Shown: piece by piece, positions 1 through 8,906 of the stretch | Layout of the letters: each line of letters opens with the position of its first letter | Numbering within the stretch: the first letter of the stretch is position 1 | Source of the DNA: Leucobacter sp. wl10 | GTDB lineage: Bacteria > Actinomycetota > Actinomycetes > Actinomycetales > Microbacteriaceae | Assembly (NCBI RefSeq): GCF_003569785.1 | Contig: NZ_KZ983987.1 | Span: forward strand, 62,001 to 126,000 | Direction of reading: 5' to 3' | DNA: 64,000 bases | The notes under the pieces: generated by a model | Databases searched by the model: none | Told to the model about the DNA's origin: nothing | What the model saw: the letters and a program-made list of their open reading frames with translations, nothing else | Position numbers and translations under genes: made by a program

Positions 1-2
1 TC

Positions 3-98
3 AGCCGGCTTCTCCGGGACGCCACCGCGAGTCTCTTCCATCCGCCGAGCGCTGACGCCGCGCGCCCGATGTACGCCGCGGCGCTCCTCGACGACTAA
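3..98 (+). CDS. possible 3' end of an unidentified gene
   Basis: One plus-strand frame is open from the window edge to a TAA at 96-98, giving about 31 residues that end in MYAAALLDD. The composition (Leu, Ala, Asp, Arg) looks like an ordinary protein C-terminus, and the next 400 bases have no gene. The start lies outside the window and no family can be recognised from so short a tail, so the frame could also be chance in GC-rich DNA. Confidence 0.25.
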   Translation, partial: SRLLRDATASLFHPPSADAARPMYAAALLDD

Positions 99-126
99 CC
101 CGCGCCCCGCTCCCGCCCCGCCCTCG

Positions 127-187
127 ATCCGTGTGCGTGTTTCGGCCGCCCGGGACCGGAGCGAGCCGCCGAAACACGCACACGGAT
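127..187. repeat. intergenic palindrome, copy 1
   Basis: The left arm ATCCGTGTGCGTGTTTCGGC (127-146) and the right arm (168-187) are perfect 20-base reverse complements around a 21-base GC-rich centre. Three related palindromes lie at 10418, 32809 and 60311. It is in non-coding DNA and has no T-run, so a simple terminator role is unlikely. It looks like a REP-type or small mobile-element-derived repeat. Confidence 0.85.
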
Positions 188-196
188 GTTCTCAGC

Positions 197-244
197 GGGC
201 GGCGCGCAGGGCGGCGCGCACGAACGCGCGCAGGTCGGCGCGCA
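197..244. repeat. 12-base GC-rich tandem repeat beside palindrome copy 1
   Basis: Four contiguous 12-base units each end in GCGCGCA (ends at 208, 220, 232 and 244), with small differences at the start of each unit. It begins about ten bases after the palindrome. The same palindrome-plus-tandem-repeat arrangement recurs at 10506 and 60362 with different units. Confidence 0.7.
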
Positions 245-260
245 CGACGACCGCGTTGCC

Positions 261-289
261 TTGCAGATTGCTGCGCCAGGGCGTAAAGT
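261..289 (+). promoter_or_regulatory. predicted rpsL-rpsG promoter
   Basis: A -35 box TTGCAG (261-266) and a -10 box TAAAGT (284-289) are separated by 17 bases, close to the housekeeping sigma consensus for actinomycetes. Transcription would start near 296, leaving a leader of about 230 nucleotides before rpsL. Confidence 0.6.
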
Positions 290-524
290 TGGTGTTTGGT
301 GTGCTCCAGCGTGCTGAGCCGTGCCCGCACGACGCAGATCGGGGGAGCGCATCTCAGGGTCAATCGCCCCCCAGGGCTGACACCCCCACGGCATAGCTGC
401 ACTCGGTCTTCGGCATCTCGTTCGCGCGGTGCGGGTGACAGCAGCTCAGCGCCCGCGCAAGCGGTCGCACATGCTTGACCATGGAAGCATTCCTGTCACC
501 GTGCAGGACGAAAGAGGAGAATCA

Positions 525-896
525 GTGCCTACTATTCAGCAGCTGGTTCGCAAGGGACGTACGCCGAAGGTCTCCAAGACCAAGGCGCCCGCCCTGAAGT
601 CGAACCCGCAGCAGGCCGGGGTCTGCACCCGCGTCTACACCACCACGCCCAAGAAGCCGAACTCGGCGATGCGCAAGGTCGCTCGTGTGAAGCTGCGCAA
701 CGGCACCGAGGTCACCGCCTACATCCCGGGCGAGGGGCACAACCTGCAGGAGCACTCGCTGGTGCTCGTGCGCGGCGGTCGTGTCAAGGACCTCCCCGGT
801 GTCCGCTACAAGATCGTGCGCGGCGCGCTCGACACGCAGGCGGTCAAGGACCGTCAGCAGGCCCGCAGCCGCTACGGTGCGAAGAAGGTGAAGTAA
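525..896 (+). CDS. rpsL: 30S ribosomal protein S12
   Basis: S12 of the small subunit, 123 residues, which forms part of the decoding centre. The GTG at 525 is chosen because it gives the family N-terminus [11 protein letters not shown] and has an AAAGAGGAG site just upstream; an in-frame ATG at 429 would add an unrelated tail. Lys43 (in the KKPNSA loop), Lys88 and Pro91 are the wild-type residues at positions where streptomycin-resistance changes are known. The stop codon overlaps the rpsG start (TAATG), so the two are translationally coupled as the first genes of the str operon. Confidence 0.98.
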   Translation: MPTIQQLVRKGRTPKVSKTKAPALKSNPQQAGVCTRVYTTTPKKPNSAMRKVARVKLRNGTEVTAYIPGEGHNLQEHSLVLVRGGRVKDLPGVRYKIVRGALDTQAVKDRQQARSRYGAKKVK

Positions 897-1366
897 TGCC
901 CCGGAAAGGTCCCGCCCCCAAGCGCCCCGTCGTCGCCGATCCCGTCTACGGCTCGCCCGTGGTCAGTCAGCTCGTCAACAAGATCCTGCTCGACGGCAAG
1001 AAGGGCCTCGCCGAGCGCATCGTCTACGGTGCGCTCGAGAACGTGGCCGAGAAGTCCGGACAGGATGCGGTGACGGTGCTCAAGAAGGCGCTCGACAACG
1101 TGCGCCCCACGCTCGAGGTCCGCTCGCGCCGCGTCGGCGGCAGCACCTACCAGGTGCCCGTCGAGGTCAAGCCGCACCGCGCGAACACGCTCGCGCTGCG
1201 CTGGCTGACCAGCTACGCGAAGGCCCGTCGTGAGAACACGATGACCGACCGCCTCACCAACGAGATCCTCGACGCCTCCAACGGTCTCGGCGCCGCTGTG
1301 AAGCGCCGCGAGGACACGCACAAGATGGCTGAGTCGAACCGCGCGTTCGCCCACTACCGCTGGTAG
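896..1366 (+). CDS. rpsG: 30S ribosomal protein S7
   Basis: S7, 156 residues, nucleates assembly of the 30S head by binding the 3' domain of 16S rRNA. The length and the C-terminus ([11 protein letters not shown]) are typical for actinobacteria. The ATG shares one base with the rpsL stop codon. It is followed by a strong hairpin and then fusA. In other bacteria S7 represses the str operon by binding its mRNA; I do not recognise that site here. Confidence 0.98.
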   Translation: MPRKGPAPKRPVVADPVYGSPVVSQLVNKILLDGKKGLAERIVYGALENVAEKSGQDAVTVLKKALDNVRPTLEVRSRRVGGSTYQVPVEVKPHRANTLALRWLTSYAKARRENTMTDRLTNEILDASNGLGAAVKRREDTHKMAESNRAFAHYRW

Positions 1367-1382
1367 CAGCCGGTAGACCCAG

Positions 1383-1421
1383 GGCGGTGGGCCGGATCGC
1401 CGAGCGATCCGGCCCACCGCC
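1383..1421 (+). terminator. strong hairpin between rpsG and fusA
   Basis: An 18-base perfect stem (1383-1400 with 1404-1421) closes a CGA loop. No T-run follows, so it may act as a partial terminator, an mRNA processing or stability element, or a place where S7 acts. It splits rpsL-rpsG from fusA, which starts 57 bases later. Confidence 0.45.
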
Positions 1422-1478
1422 TGCGGGGCGAGAACCCCGCGACCCGAAACTTTCATCCCCACACCGGAGGAGACCCCT

Positions 1479-3593
1479 GTGGCACAAGACGTGCTCACCG
1501 ACCTGAGCAAGGTCCGCAACATCGGCATCATGGCCCACATCGATGCCGGCAAGACCACCACCACCGAGCGCATCCTGTTCTACACGGGTGTCAACCATAA
1601 GCTGGGCGAGACTCACGACGGCGCCTCGACGACCGACTGGATGGAGCAGGAGAAGGAGCGCGGCATCACCATCACCAGCGCCGCGGTGACCTGCTTCTGG
1701 AACAAGAACCAGATCAACATTATCGACACCCCGGGTCACGTCGACTTCACGGTCGAGGTGGAGCGCTCGCTGCGCGTGCTCGACGGCGCCGTCGCCGTGT
1801 TCGACGGCAAGGAGGGCGTGGAGCCCCAGTCCGAGACCGTGTGGCGCCAGGCCGACAAGTACGGCGTGCCCCGCATCTGCTTCGTCAACAAGATGGACAA
1901 GATGGGTGCCGACTTCTACTTCACGGTCGACACCATCGTCAGCCGCCTCGGCGCGAAGCCGCTCGTGATGCAGCTGCCGATCGGCTCCGAGAGCGACTTC
2001 GTGGGCGTCGTCGATCTGCTGTCGATGAAGGCGTTCGTCTGGGAGGGCGACGCCAAGGGCGACGTGACCCTGGGCGCGAACTACGAGACGCGGGAGATCC
2101 CCGCCGACCTCCAGGCCAAGGCCGAGGAGTACCGCGCGAAGCTCGTCGAGACCGTCGCCGAGACCGACGACGAGCTGCTCGAGAAGTTCTTCGGCGGCGA
2201 GGAGCTCACGATCGACGAGCTCAAGGCGGGCATCCGGGGGCTCGTCGTGAACAATGAGATCTACCCCGTGTACTGCGGATCGGCGTTCAAGAACCGTGGC
2301 ATCCAGCCGATGCTCGACGCGGTCGTCGACTTCCTGCCCAACCCGCTCGACATCGGCGCCATTCAGGCGCACGATCCTCGCGACGAGGAGATCGTCATCG
2401 AGCGGAAGCCGTCGGCCGCCGAGCCCTTCTCGGCGCTGGCCTTCAAGATCGCCGTGCACCCCTTCTTCGGCCGTCTCACGTACGTGCGCGTCTACTCGGG
2501 CAAGGCTCCCTCGGGCGCCCAGGTCGTCAACTCGACCAAGGGCAAGAAGGAGCGCATCGGCAAGATCTTCCAGATGCACGCGAACAAGGAGAACCCGGTC
2601 GACGAGCTCACCGCGGGCAACATCTACGCGGTGATCGGTCTCAAGGACACCACAACGGGTGACACCCTGAGCGACCCGAACAATCAGGTGGTGCTCGAAT
2701 CCATGACCTTCCCGGAACCCGTCATCGAGGTGGCCATCGAGCCCAAGACCAAGGGCGACCAGGAGAAGCTCGGCGTCGCGATCCAGAAGCTCGCCGAGGA
2801 GGATCCCACGTTCCGCGTGAGCCTCAACGCCGAGACCGGGCAGACCGTCATCGCGGGCATGGGCGAGCTGCACCTCGACATCCTCGTCGACCGCATGAAG
2901 CGCGAGTTCAAAGTCGAGGCCAACGTGGGCAAGCCCCAGGTGGCCTACCGCGAGACGATCCGCCGCGAGGTGCCGAAGTACGACTACACGCACAAGAAGC
3001 AGACCGGTGGATCCGGTCAGTTCGCGAAGGTGCAGATCGCGCTCGCGCCGCTCGATGCCGAGGCCGAGAAGACGTACGAGTTCGAGGACAAGGTGACCGG
3101 CGGTCGCGTGCCCCGCGAGTACATCCCCTCGGTCGATGCCGGCATCCAGGACGCCATGCAGTACGGCATCCTCGCGGGCTTCCCCGTCGTCAACATCAAG
3201 GCGACGCTGCTCGACGGCCAGTACCACGACGTCGACTCCTCGGAGATGGCGTTCAAGATCGCCGGTTCGATGGCCTTCAAGGAGGCCGCCCGTCTGGCGC
3301 AGCCGGTGCTGCTCGAGCCGATGATGGCAGTCGAGGTGCGCACGCCCGAGGAGTACATGGGCGATGTCATCGGCGACCTGAACTCCCGTCGCGGACAGAT
3401 CCAGGCGATGGAGGACGCGAGCGGTGTCAAGGTCGTGCGCGCCCTCGTGCCGCTCTCCGAGATGTTCGGGTACATCGGCGACCTGCGGTCGAAGACCAGC
3501 GGTCGCGCGGTGTTCTCGATGACCTTCGACTCCTATGCTGAGGTGCCGAAGGCCGTGGCCGATGAGATCGTTCAGAAGGCTAAGGGCGAGTAG
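1479..3593 (+). CDS. fusA: elongation factor G
   Basis: Translocation GTPase, 704 residues, the normal length. Visible GTPase motifs are AHIDAGKTT (residues 19-27), DTPGH (83-87) and NKMD near 137; the downstream domain II, III, IV and V sequence runs unbroken to the end. The GTG at 1479 follows a CCGGAGGAG ribosome binding site. It is the third gene of the str cluster and is followed by tuf after 163 bases. Nothing points to a paralogue such as a tetracycline-protection protein. Confidence 0.98.
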   Translation: MAQDVLTDLSKVRNIGIMAHIDAGKTTTTERILFYTGVNHKLGETHDGASTTDWMEQEKERGITITSAAVTCFWNKNQINIIDTPGHVDFTVEVERSLRVLDGAVAVFDGKEGVEPQSETVWRQADKYGVPRICFVNKMDKMGADFYFTVDTIVSRLGAKPLVMQLPIGSESDFVGVVDLLSMKAFVWEGDAKGDVTLGANYETREIPADLQAKAEEYRAKLVETVAETDDELLEKFFGGEELTIDELKAGIRGLVVNNEIYPVYCGSAFKNRGIQPMLDAVVDFLPNPLDIGAIQAHDPRDEEIVIERKPSAAEPFSALAFKIAVHPFFGRLTYVRVYSGKAPSGAQVVNSTKGKKERIGKIFQMHANKENPVDELTAGNIYAVIGLKDTTTGDTLSDPNNQVVLESMTFPEPVIEVAIEPKTKGDQEKLGVAIQKLAEEDPTFRVSLNAETGQTVIAGMGELHLDILVDRMKREFKVEANVGKPQVAYRETIRREVPKYDYTHKKQTGGSGQFAKVQIALAPLDAEAEKTYEFEDKVTGGRVPREYIPSVDAGIQDAMQYGILAGFPVVNIKATLLDGQYHDVDSSEMAFKIAGSMAFKEAARLAQPVLLEPMMAVEVRTPEEYMGDVIGDLNSRRGQIQAMEDASGVKVVRALVPLSEMFGYIGDLRSKTSGRAVFSMTFDSYAEVPKAVADEIVQKAKGE

Positions 3594-3603
3594 ATCCGCC
3601 CGG

Positions 3604-3636
3604 GGTCCGGCGGCGGGCGCGTTCCGTCGCCGGACC
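3604..3636 (+). terminator. hairpin in the fusA-tuf spacer
   Basis: A 9-base perfect stem (GGTCCGGCG with CGCCGGACC) closes a 15-base loop just after fusA. There is no T-run. It could reduce read-through or protect the fusA 3' end. Confidence 0.35.
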
Positions 3637-3670
3637 AGTGGCTCAGGTCGCGATCGCAGACCGGAGCTTG

Positions 3671-3676
3671 TAACAT
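3671..3676 (+). promoter_or_regulatory. candidate -10 box before tuf
   Basis: TAACAT lies in the only AT-rich patch of the fusA-tuf spacer, 81 bases before the tuf start. No good -35 box is visible at the right distance, so this is a weak call. A separate tuf promoter would be consistent with the high EF-Tu demand. Confidence 0.3.
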
Positions 3677-3756
3677 AAGTACACACCCCGTGCCCGCCCG
3701 CCCTCGAAACCGTCGAGGGCGAAAGCGGGTGCAACGATGTCCTGAGGAGGACCATA

Positions 3757-4950
<1,194 letters not shown>

Positions 4951-4980
4951 GTCTCAGCGACCTTCGCCGAGCGATACTCC

Positions 4981-5014
4981 GAAGAACCCCCGGGAGCGAT
5001 CCCGGGGGTTCTTC
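4981..5014 (+). terminator. terminator of the str operon
   Basis: A 15-base perfect stem (4981-4995 with 5000-5014) closes a GCGA tetraloop, 30 bases after the tuf stop. There is no long T-run, as is common for actinobacterial hairpin terminators. Confidence 0.85.
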
Positions 5015-5072
5015 GCGTTCGGGGCTGCGGCGAACCGGCGCGCGGCGACGCCTTTCGGCAGCGGGGGAGCGG

Positions 5073-5078
5073 TATCCT
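5073..5078 (+). promoter_or_regulatory. candidate -10 box for the nucleotide-sugar genes
   Basis: TATCCT matches the TANNNT actinobacterial -10 pattern 52 bases before the gene at 5130. The -35 region is poor. A small hairpin (GACCCC with GGGGTC, 5086-5101) lies in the presumed leader. Confidence 0.3.
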
Positions 5079-5129
5079 CGAGTGTGACCCCGAACGGGGT
5101 CGCGACGAGGTCAGAGCGAGGGAGGCCGA

Positions 5130-6929
5130 GTGCCGCAGACCGTCGGGGCGCGAGGCGCCCACTTCGCACGCCGGTACGGGCTGCTCTTCCTGCTCGACTC
5201 GCTGGCCTGGGCGACGGCGATTCTCGCCGCGCTCGTGCTGCGCTTCGACTTCAATCTCTCCCGCATCCACCCGGTCTGGACCCTCGCGGTCATCGGGGTC
5301 ACGATCCTGCTGCAGATGTTCGGCGGCTGGGCGTTCTGGGTCTACCGCAACCGCTACGAGGTGGGCAGCTTCGACGAGGTGCGCGCCCTCGTGCTCGACG
5401 TCATCGCGGTGATGGTGGTCGCCTGGATCTTCGCCTACCTCGTGGGGTACGGCAACGGGATCCCGCGCAGCACCCTGATCATCGCGGCGCCGATCGCCTT
5501 CAGCCTCATGGGGGTCGCCCGGTACCTCCTGCGGCTCTCCAGGGAGCGCCAGCTCAAACCGGGAGCCGAAGCGGAGCGCACGCTGCTCTACGGCGCCGGC
5601 TACCTCGGCGTGCAGACGGCGAAGCGCCTGCTCACCGACGCGAAGGGCTCGGCGCTGCCGGTGGGCTTCATCGACGACGATCCGGCCAAGCGGTACCAGG
5701 AGGTGCGGGGCGTGCGCGTGCTCGGATCACTCGACGACCTTCCGGCGATCGCGCGCAGCACGCGGGCGACCCGCCTCATCGTGTGCATCGGCGATGCCGA
5801 CACCGCGCTGATGCGGCGCGTGGACGGGGCCGCGGATCGCTCGGGCATGACCGCGATGGTGCTGCCGCCCCTCGAGCAGATCCTGCAGAACGCCTCGGCC
5901 ATCTCCAACGTGCGCGAGCTCTCCATCGAGGACCTCATCGGCCGCCACCCGGTGCGCCTGGAGACCGAGTCGATCGCCGAGTATCTGCAGGACAAGCGGG
6001 TGCTGGTGACGGGGGCGGGCGGATCCATCGGCTCCGAGCTGTGCCGGCAACTGGCGCGCTTCGCGCCCCGCGAGCTGATCATGCTGGATCGCGACGAGAC
6101 CGCGCTGCAGGAGAGCCAGCTCTCGATCAGCGGGCACGGGCTGCTCGATACGAACGACGTGGTGCTGGCCGACATCCGCGACCGGGCGACGCTGCTGCAG
6201 ATCTTCACGGAGCGCGGGCCGGAGGTCGTGTTCCACGCGGCGGCGCTCAAGCACCTGCCGATGCTCGAGCAGTACCCCGACGAGGCCTGGAAGACCAACG
6301 TGCTGGGAACGCTGGGCGTGCTGCGGGCGGCCGAGGCCGCCGGCGTGAGCACCTTCGTGAACATCTCCACCGACAAGGCCGCCAACCCCACGAGCGTGCT
6401 CGGCCACTCGAAGCGCGTCGCCGAGAAGCTCACGGCCTGGATGGCCGAGCGCACCGGCCGGCGCTATCTCTCGGTGCGCTTCGGCAACGTGATCGGCAGT
6501 CGCGGCTCGATGCTGCCCACCTTCCGCAAGCTCATCGACGCCGGCGGGCCGCTCACGGTGACCCATCCCGAGGTGACGCGCTACTTCATGACCATCCCCG
6601 AGGCCTGCCAGCTTGTGGTGCAGGCCGGCGGTATCGGGCGGCCCGGAGAGGTGCTGATCCTCGACATGGGGGAGCCGGTGCGGATCCTCGACGTCGCCAA
6701 GCGCATGATCGCGCAGTCGGGCAGGGACATCGAGATCGTCTACACCGGCCTGCGCCACGGTGAGAAGCTGCATGAGGAGCTGGTGGGTCACGGTGAGGGC
6801 GACGACCGGCCCTTCCACCCCAAGATCTCGCACGCGCGCGTCGACACGATCTCCCCGGACGTGCTGGACCATGAGGGATGGGTCGCGCGTTTGGACCTGA
6901 CGGAGGCGGCCGAGGAGCGGGTGCGATGA
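5130..6929 (+). CDS. membrane-bound nucleotide-sugar 4,6-dehydratase/epimerase (WbpM/CapD type)
   Basis: 599 residues. The N-terminus has about four membrane segments (roughly 17-135), followed by a CoA-binding-like Rossmann domain (GAGYLG, 155-160) and an extended short-chain dehydrogenase domain (GAGGSIG, 295-301; STDKA, 413-417; catalytic-type Lys428). Family members convert UDP-GlcNAc to a 4-keto-6-deoxy sugar for surface glycans. The residue four before Lys428 is Leu424, where ordinary dehydrogenases have Tyr and WbpM/PglF-type enzymes usually have Met. It overlaps the next gene by 4 bases, so the pair probably makes and then loads a sugar onto a lipid carrier. The exact sugar cannot be told. 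Confidence 0.88.
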   Translation: MPQTVGARGAHFARRYGLLFLLDSLAWATAILAALVLRFDFNLSRIHPVWTLAVIGVTILLQMFGGWAFWVYRNRYEVGSFDEVRALVLDVIAVMVVAWIFAYLVGYGNGIPRSTLIIAAPIAFSLMGVARYLLRLSRERQLKPGAEAERTLLYGAGYLGVQTAKRLLTDAKGSALPVGFIDDDPAKRYQEVRGVRVLGSLDDLPAIARSTRATRLIVCIGDADTALMRRVDGAADRSGMTAMVLPPLEQILQNASAISNVRELSIEDLIGRHPVRLETESIAEYLQDKRVLVTGAGGSIGSELCRQLARFAPRELIMLDRDETALQESQLSISGHGLLDTNDVVLADIRDRATLLQIFTERGPEVVFHAAALKHLPMLEQYPDEAWKTNVLGTLGVLRAAEAAGVSTFVNISTDKAANPTSVLGHSKRVAEKLTAWMAERTGRRYLSVRFGNVIGSRGSMLPTFRKLIDAGGPLTVTHPEVTRYFMTIPEACQLVVQAGGIGRPGEVLILDMGEPVRILDVAKRMIAQSGRDIEIVYTGLRHGEKLHEELVGHGEGDDRPFHPKISHARVDTISPDVLDHEGWVARLDLTEAAEERVR

Positions 6930-8014
6930 GCGCGCTGTTCCTGGGACTGCTCGGCGGCGTGCTGACGCTCGGATTGAGCCTCGCCCTGCCCTTCGCGGTG
7001 AGGCCGCTGCTCACGCGCCTGAGGATCATGGACGTGCCCAACGAGCGGTCGTCGCACGAGCGCCCCGTGCTGCGCGGGCTGGGACTCGCCGTGCTCATCG
7101 CCATGGCGTGCGGCGGCTCGCTGGGGACCGCACTGACGCTCGTGACCGCGCCCACGGAGCCGGGTTGGGGCTTCCTGCTCGCCGTCGGCGCGGGGTCCCT
7201 CTCGGCCGGCCTGCTCGGTCTGAGCGAGGACCTCAACGGGTTGAGCGTGCGGGTGCGCAGCGCGATCCTGCTCAGCATCGCGATCGTCTCGTCCGTGTCG
7301 CTGTTCTGGATCGCGCGCGTCGGCGAGTTCGAGTTCGTCGCCGGCAGCTTCCTGCGCAACTGGACGCTGCAGACGCCGGTGCTGTCGTTCTGGTCGTTGA
7401 TCCCGCTCGCCGTCTACGGAGTGCTCTTCATCTCCAGCTACATCAACGTCGCCAACTTCATGGACGGCCTGAACGGGATCAGCGGCTTCCACGGCGTGGT
7501 GGCCGGTGTCGCCTTCGCGACCTCGGGCCTGCTGCTCGACGAGGGGTGGCTCGTCACGGCGGGAGCCGTGCTGGCGGGCGGATTCGCGGGGTTCCTCCCG
7601 TGGAATCTGACCCGGCCCGGAGCCTTCCTGGGCGACGTGGGCAGCTACCTGCTCGGCGGTGCGACGGCCATCATCAGCTTCGCCGCGTTCGTCGGCGGGA
7701 TTCCACTGCTCGCGACGATCGGTCCGATGGTGATCTACTTCGGCGACGTCGGCGTGACGCTCGTCCGGCGCATGAGGAAGGGAAAGCGCTGGGACGAGCC
7801 GCACAAGGAGCACGTCTACCAGCGCATCCAGCAGATGGGGTACTCGCACGTGCAGGCCTCCGCGATGACGGCCGGCTGCACCCTGCTCGCCTCGGTGCTG
7901 GGCATCGCGTCGATCTACACGACCTTCTTCGGCACCCTCCTGCTGCTCGCGGGGGGACTCGCGGTGCTCGTGCTCTACCTCCTGCTGCCGCGCCTGCTGC
8001 CCTCCCGCGTCTGA
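6926..8014 (+). CDS. polyprenyl-phosphate sugar-1-phosphate transferase (WecA/MraY family, WbpL-like)
   Basis: 362-residue multi-pass membrane protein with about ten hydrophobic segments. Family motifs are present in order: VPNERSSHERP (37-47), NFMDGLNG (177-184), FLGDVGS (234-240) and HKEHVYQR near 284. The cytoplasmic DD motif is Glu101-Asp102 (SEDLNGLS), a conservative change. The ATG at 6926 overlaps the upstream stop (ATGA); an in-frame upstream ATG at 6878 would lie inside the previous gene. It probably transfers a sugar-1-phosphate made with the upstream enzyme to undecaprenyl or decaprenyl phosphate. MraY itself is less likely because no murein gene is nearby. Confidence 0.85.
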   Translation: MSALFLGLLGGVLTLGLSLALPFAVRPLLTRLRIMDVPNERSSHERPVLRGLGLAVLIAMACGGSLGTALTLVTAPTEPGWGFLLAVGAGSLSAGLLGLSEDLNGLSVRVRSAILLSIAIVSSVSLFWIARVGEFEFVAGSFLRNWTLQTPVLSFWSLIPLAVYGVLFISSYINVANFMDGLNGISGFHGVVAGVAFATSGLLLDEGWLVTAGAVLAGGFAGFLPWNLTRPGAFLGDVGSYLLGGATAIISFAAFVGGIPLLATIGPMVIYFGDVGVTLVRRMRKGKRWDEPHKEHVYQRIQQMGYSHVQASAMTAGCTLLASVLGIASIYTTFFGTLLLLAGGLAVLVLYLLLPRLLPSRV

Positions 8015-8038
8015 CACGCCCCCGCGACGGGATCCGGA

Positions 8039-8875
8039 TCACGGGGCCGGGTTGATCACCCGGCCCCAGGTGCTCTTGTTGCCCCAGATGTTCTGACGCA
8101 GGCCTTCCAGCTGCAGGATCTGGCTGTGGTCGACGAACAGGTTGACCTCGTTGCCGTAGTTCTTGATGTACCACTCGAAGACGGGGCCGTCGGCCGCCTC
8201 GAACATCACGTTCTCGAGGCCTAGGCCGTTGATGATGGAGGCCGCCGCGCCGGTGTCCCACTCGGCGACGTTCTCGGTGATGCCCTCCGACTCGATCATG
8301 ATGATCGAGGCGCCCGCGTCGAGCGCCCTGCTGCCGCGGTCGATGAGGTCTCCGATGTCCTTCTTTCCCTCGGCGGCCAGTTCGGCCTCGGTCGAGTCGC
8401 CGCCGGATCCGATCTGGAGGCCCAGCTCGGGCTTGGCCTTGAGGCCTGCCTTCACCACCTTCTCCACCAGGCGCAGCAGCCCGGAGGTGTTGAGCATGAT
8501 GAAGCCGGTCGAGATCTCGATGACGTCGAAGCCGACCCCTTTCGCCTCTCTGAGGTACTGGTCGACCGCTTCGTCGCCGTAGCGCAGCACGGTCTCGATC
8601 CAGCCGCCCGAGGAGACGTAGGCGCCGTGCTCGTGGGCGATGTCGCTGAAGGCGCGCACCTGCTCGGCGGGCAGCAGCGCGAAGGATCCGCCGGCCCACT
8701 TGATGCCGTCGACCCACTGGCCGGCGACGTCGAAGACGTCGCGCAGGCGGCGCGTGCCGAAGGTGTCGTAGTACGGCGCGCGAACCTCGGTGACGCCGAA
8801 GGTGCGGGGCTTGGCCGGGCGGTAGGCCCGGGGCACGAAGTTGAAGGAGACGTCGTGCGGGACTGCGTTGCTCAT
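8039..8875 (-). CDS. ComA-like protein (phosphosulfolactate synthase / Hsa32 family)
   Basis: 278 residues matching the ComA fold: an (alpha/beta) barrel with FGVTEVRAPYYD near the N-terminus, DVIEISTGFIML and LQIGSGGDST in the middle and IMIESEGI toward the end. Archaeal ComA adds sulfite to phosphoenolpyruvate to give phosphosulfolactate, the first step of coenzyme M synthesis; plant Hsa32 shares the family with no settled reaction. It lies 31 bases downstream of the MmgE/PrpD gene, so the two are probably one transcript. No other coenzyme M gene is visible, so the substrate is open. The ATG at 8875 is the first in-frame start. Confidence 0.75.
   Translation of the reverse strand: MSNAVPHDVSFNFVPRAYRPAKPRTFGVTEVRAPYYDTFGTRRLRDVFDVAGQWVDGIKWAGGSFALLPAEQVRAFSDIAHEHGAYVSSGGWIETVLRYGDEAVDQYLREAKGVGFDVIEISTGFIMLNTSGLLRLVEKVVKAGLKAKPELGLQIGSGGDSTEAELAAEGKKDIGDLIDRGSRALDAGASIIMIESEGITENVAEWDTGAAASIINGLGLENVMFEAADGPVFEWYIKNYGNEVNLFVDHSQILQLEGLRQNIWGNKSTWGRVINPAP
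8043..8067. terminator. hairpin between converging genes
   Basis: A 10-base perfect stem (GGGGCCGGGT with ACCCGGCCCC) around a 5-base loop lies 28 bases after the transferase gene. It overlaps the last codons of the convergent gene at 8039. It probably serves plus-strand transcripts. Confidence 0.6.
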
Positions 8876-8906
8876 GGGGGTTCCTCTCTCGGCGCGTGTT
8901 TCGGGA

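Larger units (their letters stand above)
99..524. other. gene-free region upstream of rpsL
   Basis: These 426 bases hold no convincing gene. In order they contain a long palindrome (127-187), a 12-base tandem repeat (197-244), the probable rpsL promoter (261-289) and a leader of about 225 bases. The leader ends in a purine-rich ribosome binding site around 511-519. I see no attenuator with a T-run in the leader. Confidence 0.6.

Noticed and set aside
5049-5066. GCCTTTCGGC near 5050 as a fifth palindrome copy
   Set aside because: Only one arm-like stretch is present; no complementary partner follows within 60 bases.
8039-8875. Firm call of coenzyme M biosynthesis
   Set aside because: One ComA-family gene is not enough; no other coenzyme M gene is seen and the family includes proteins of unknown reaction.
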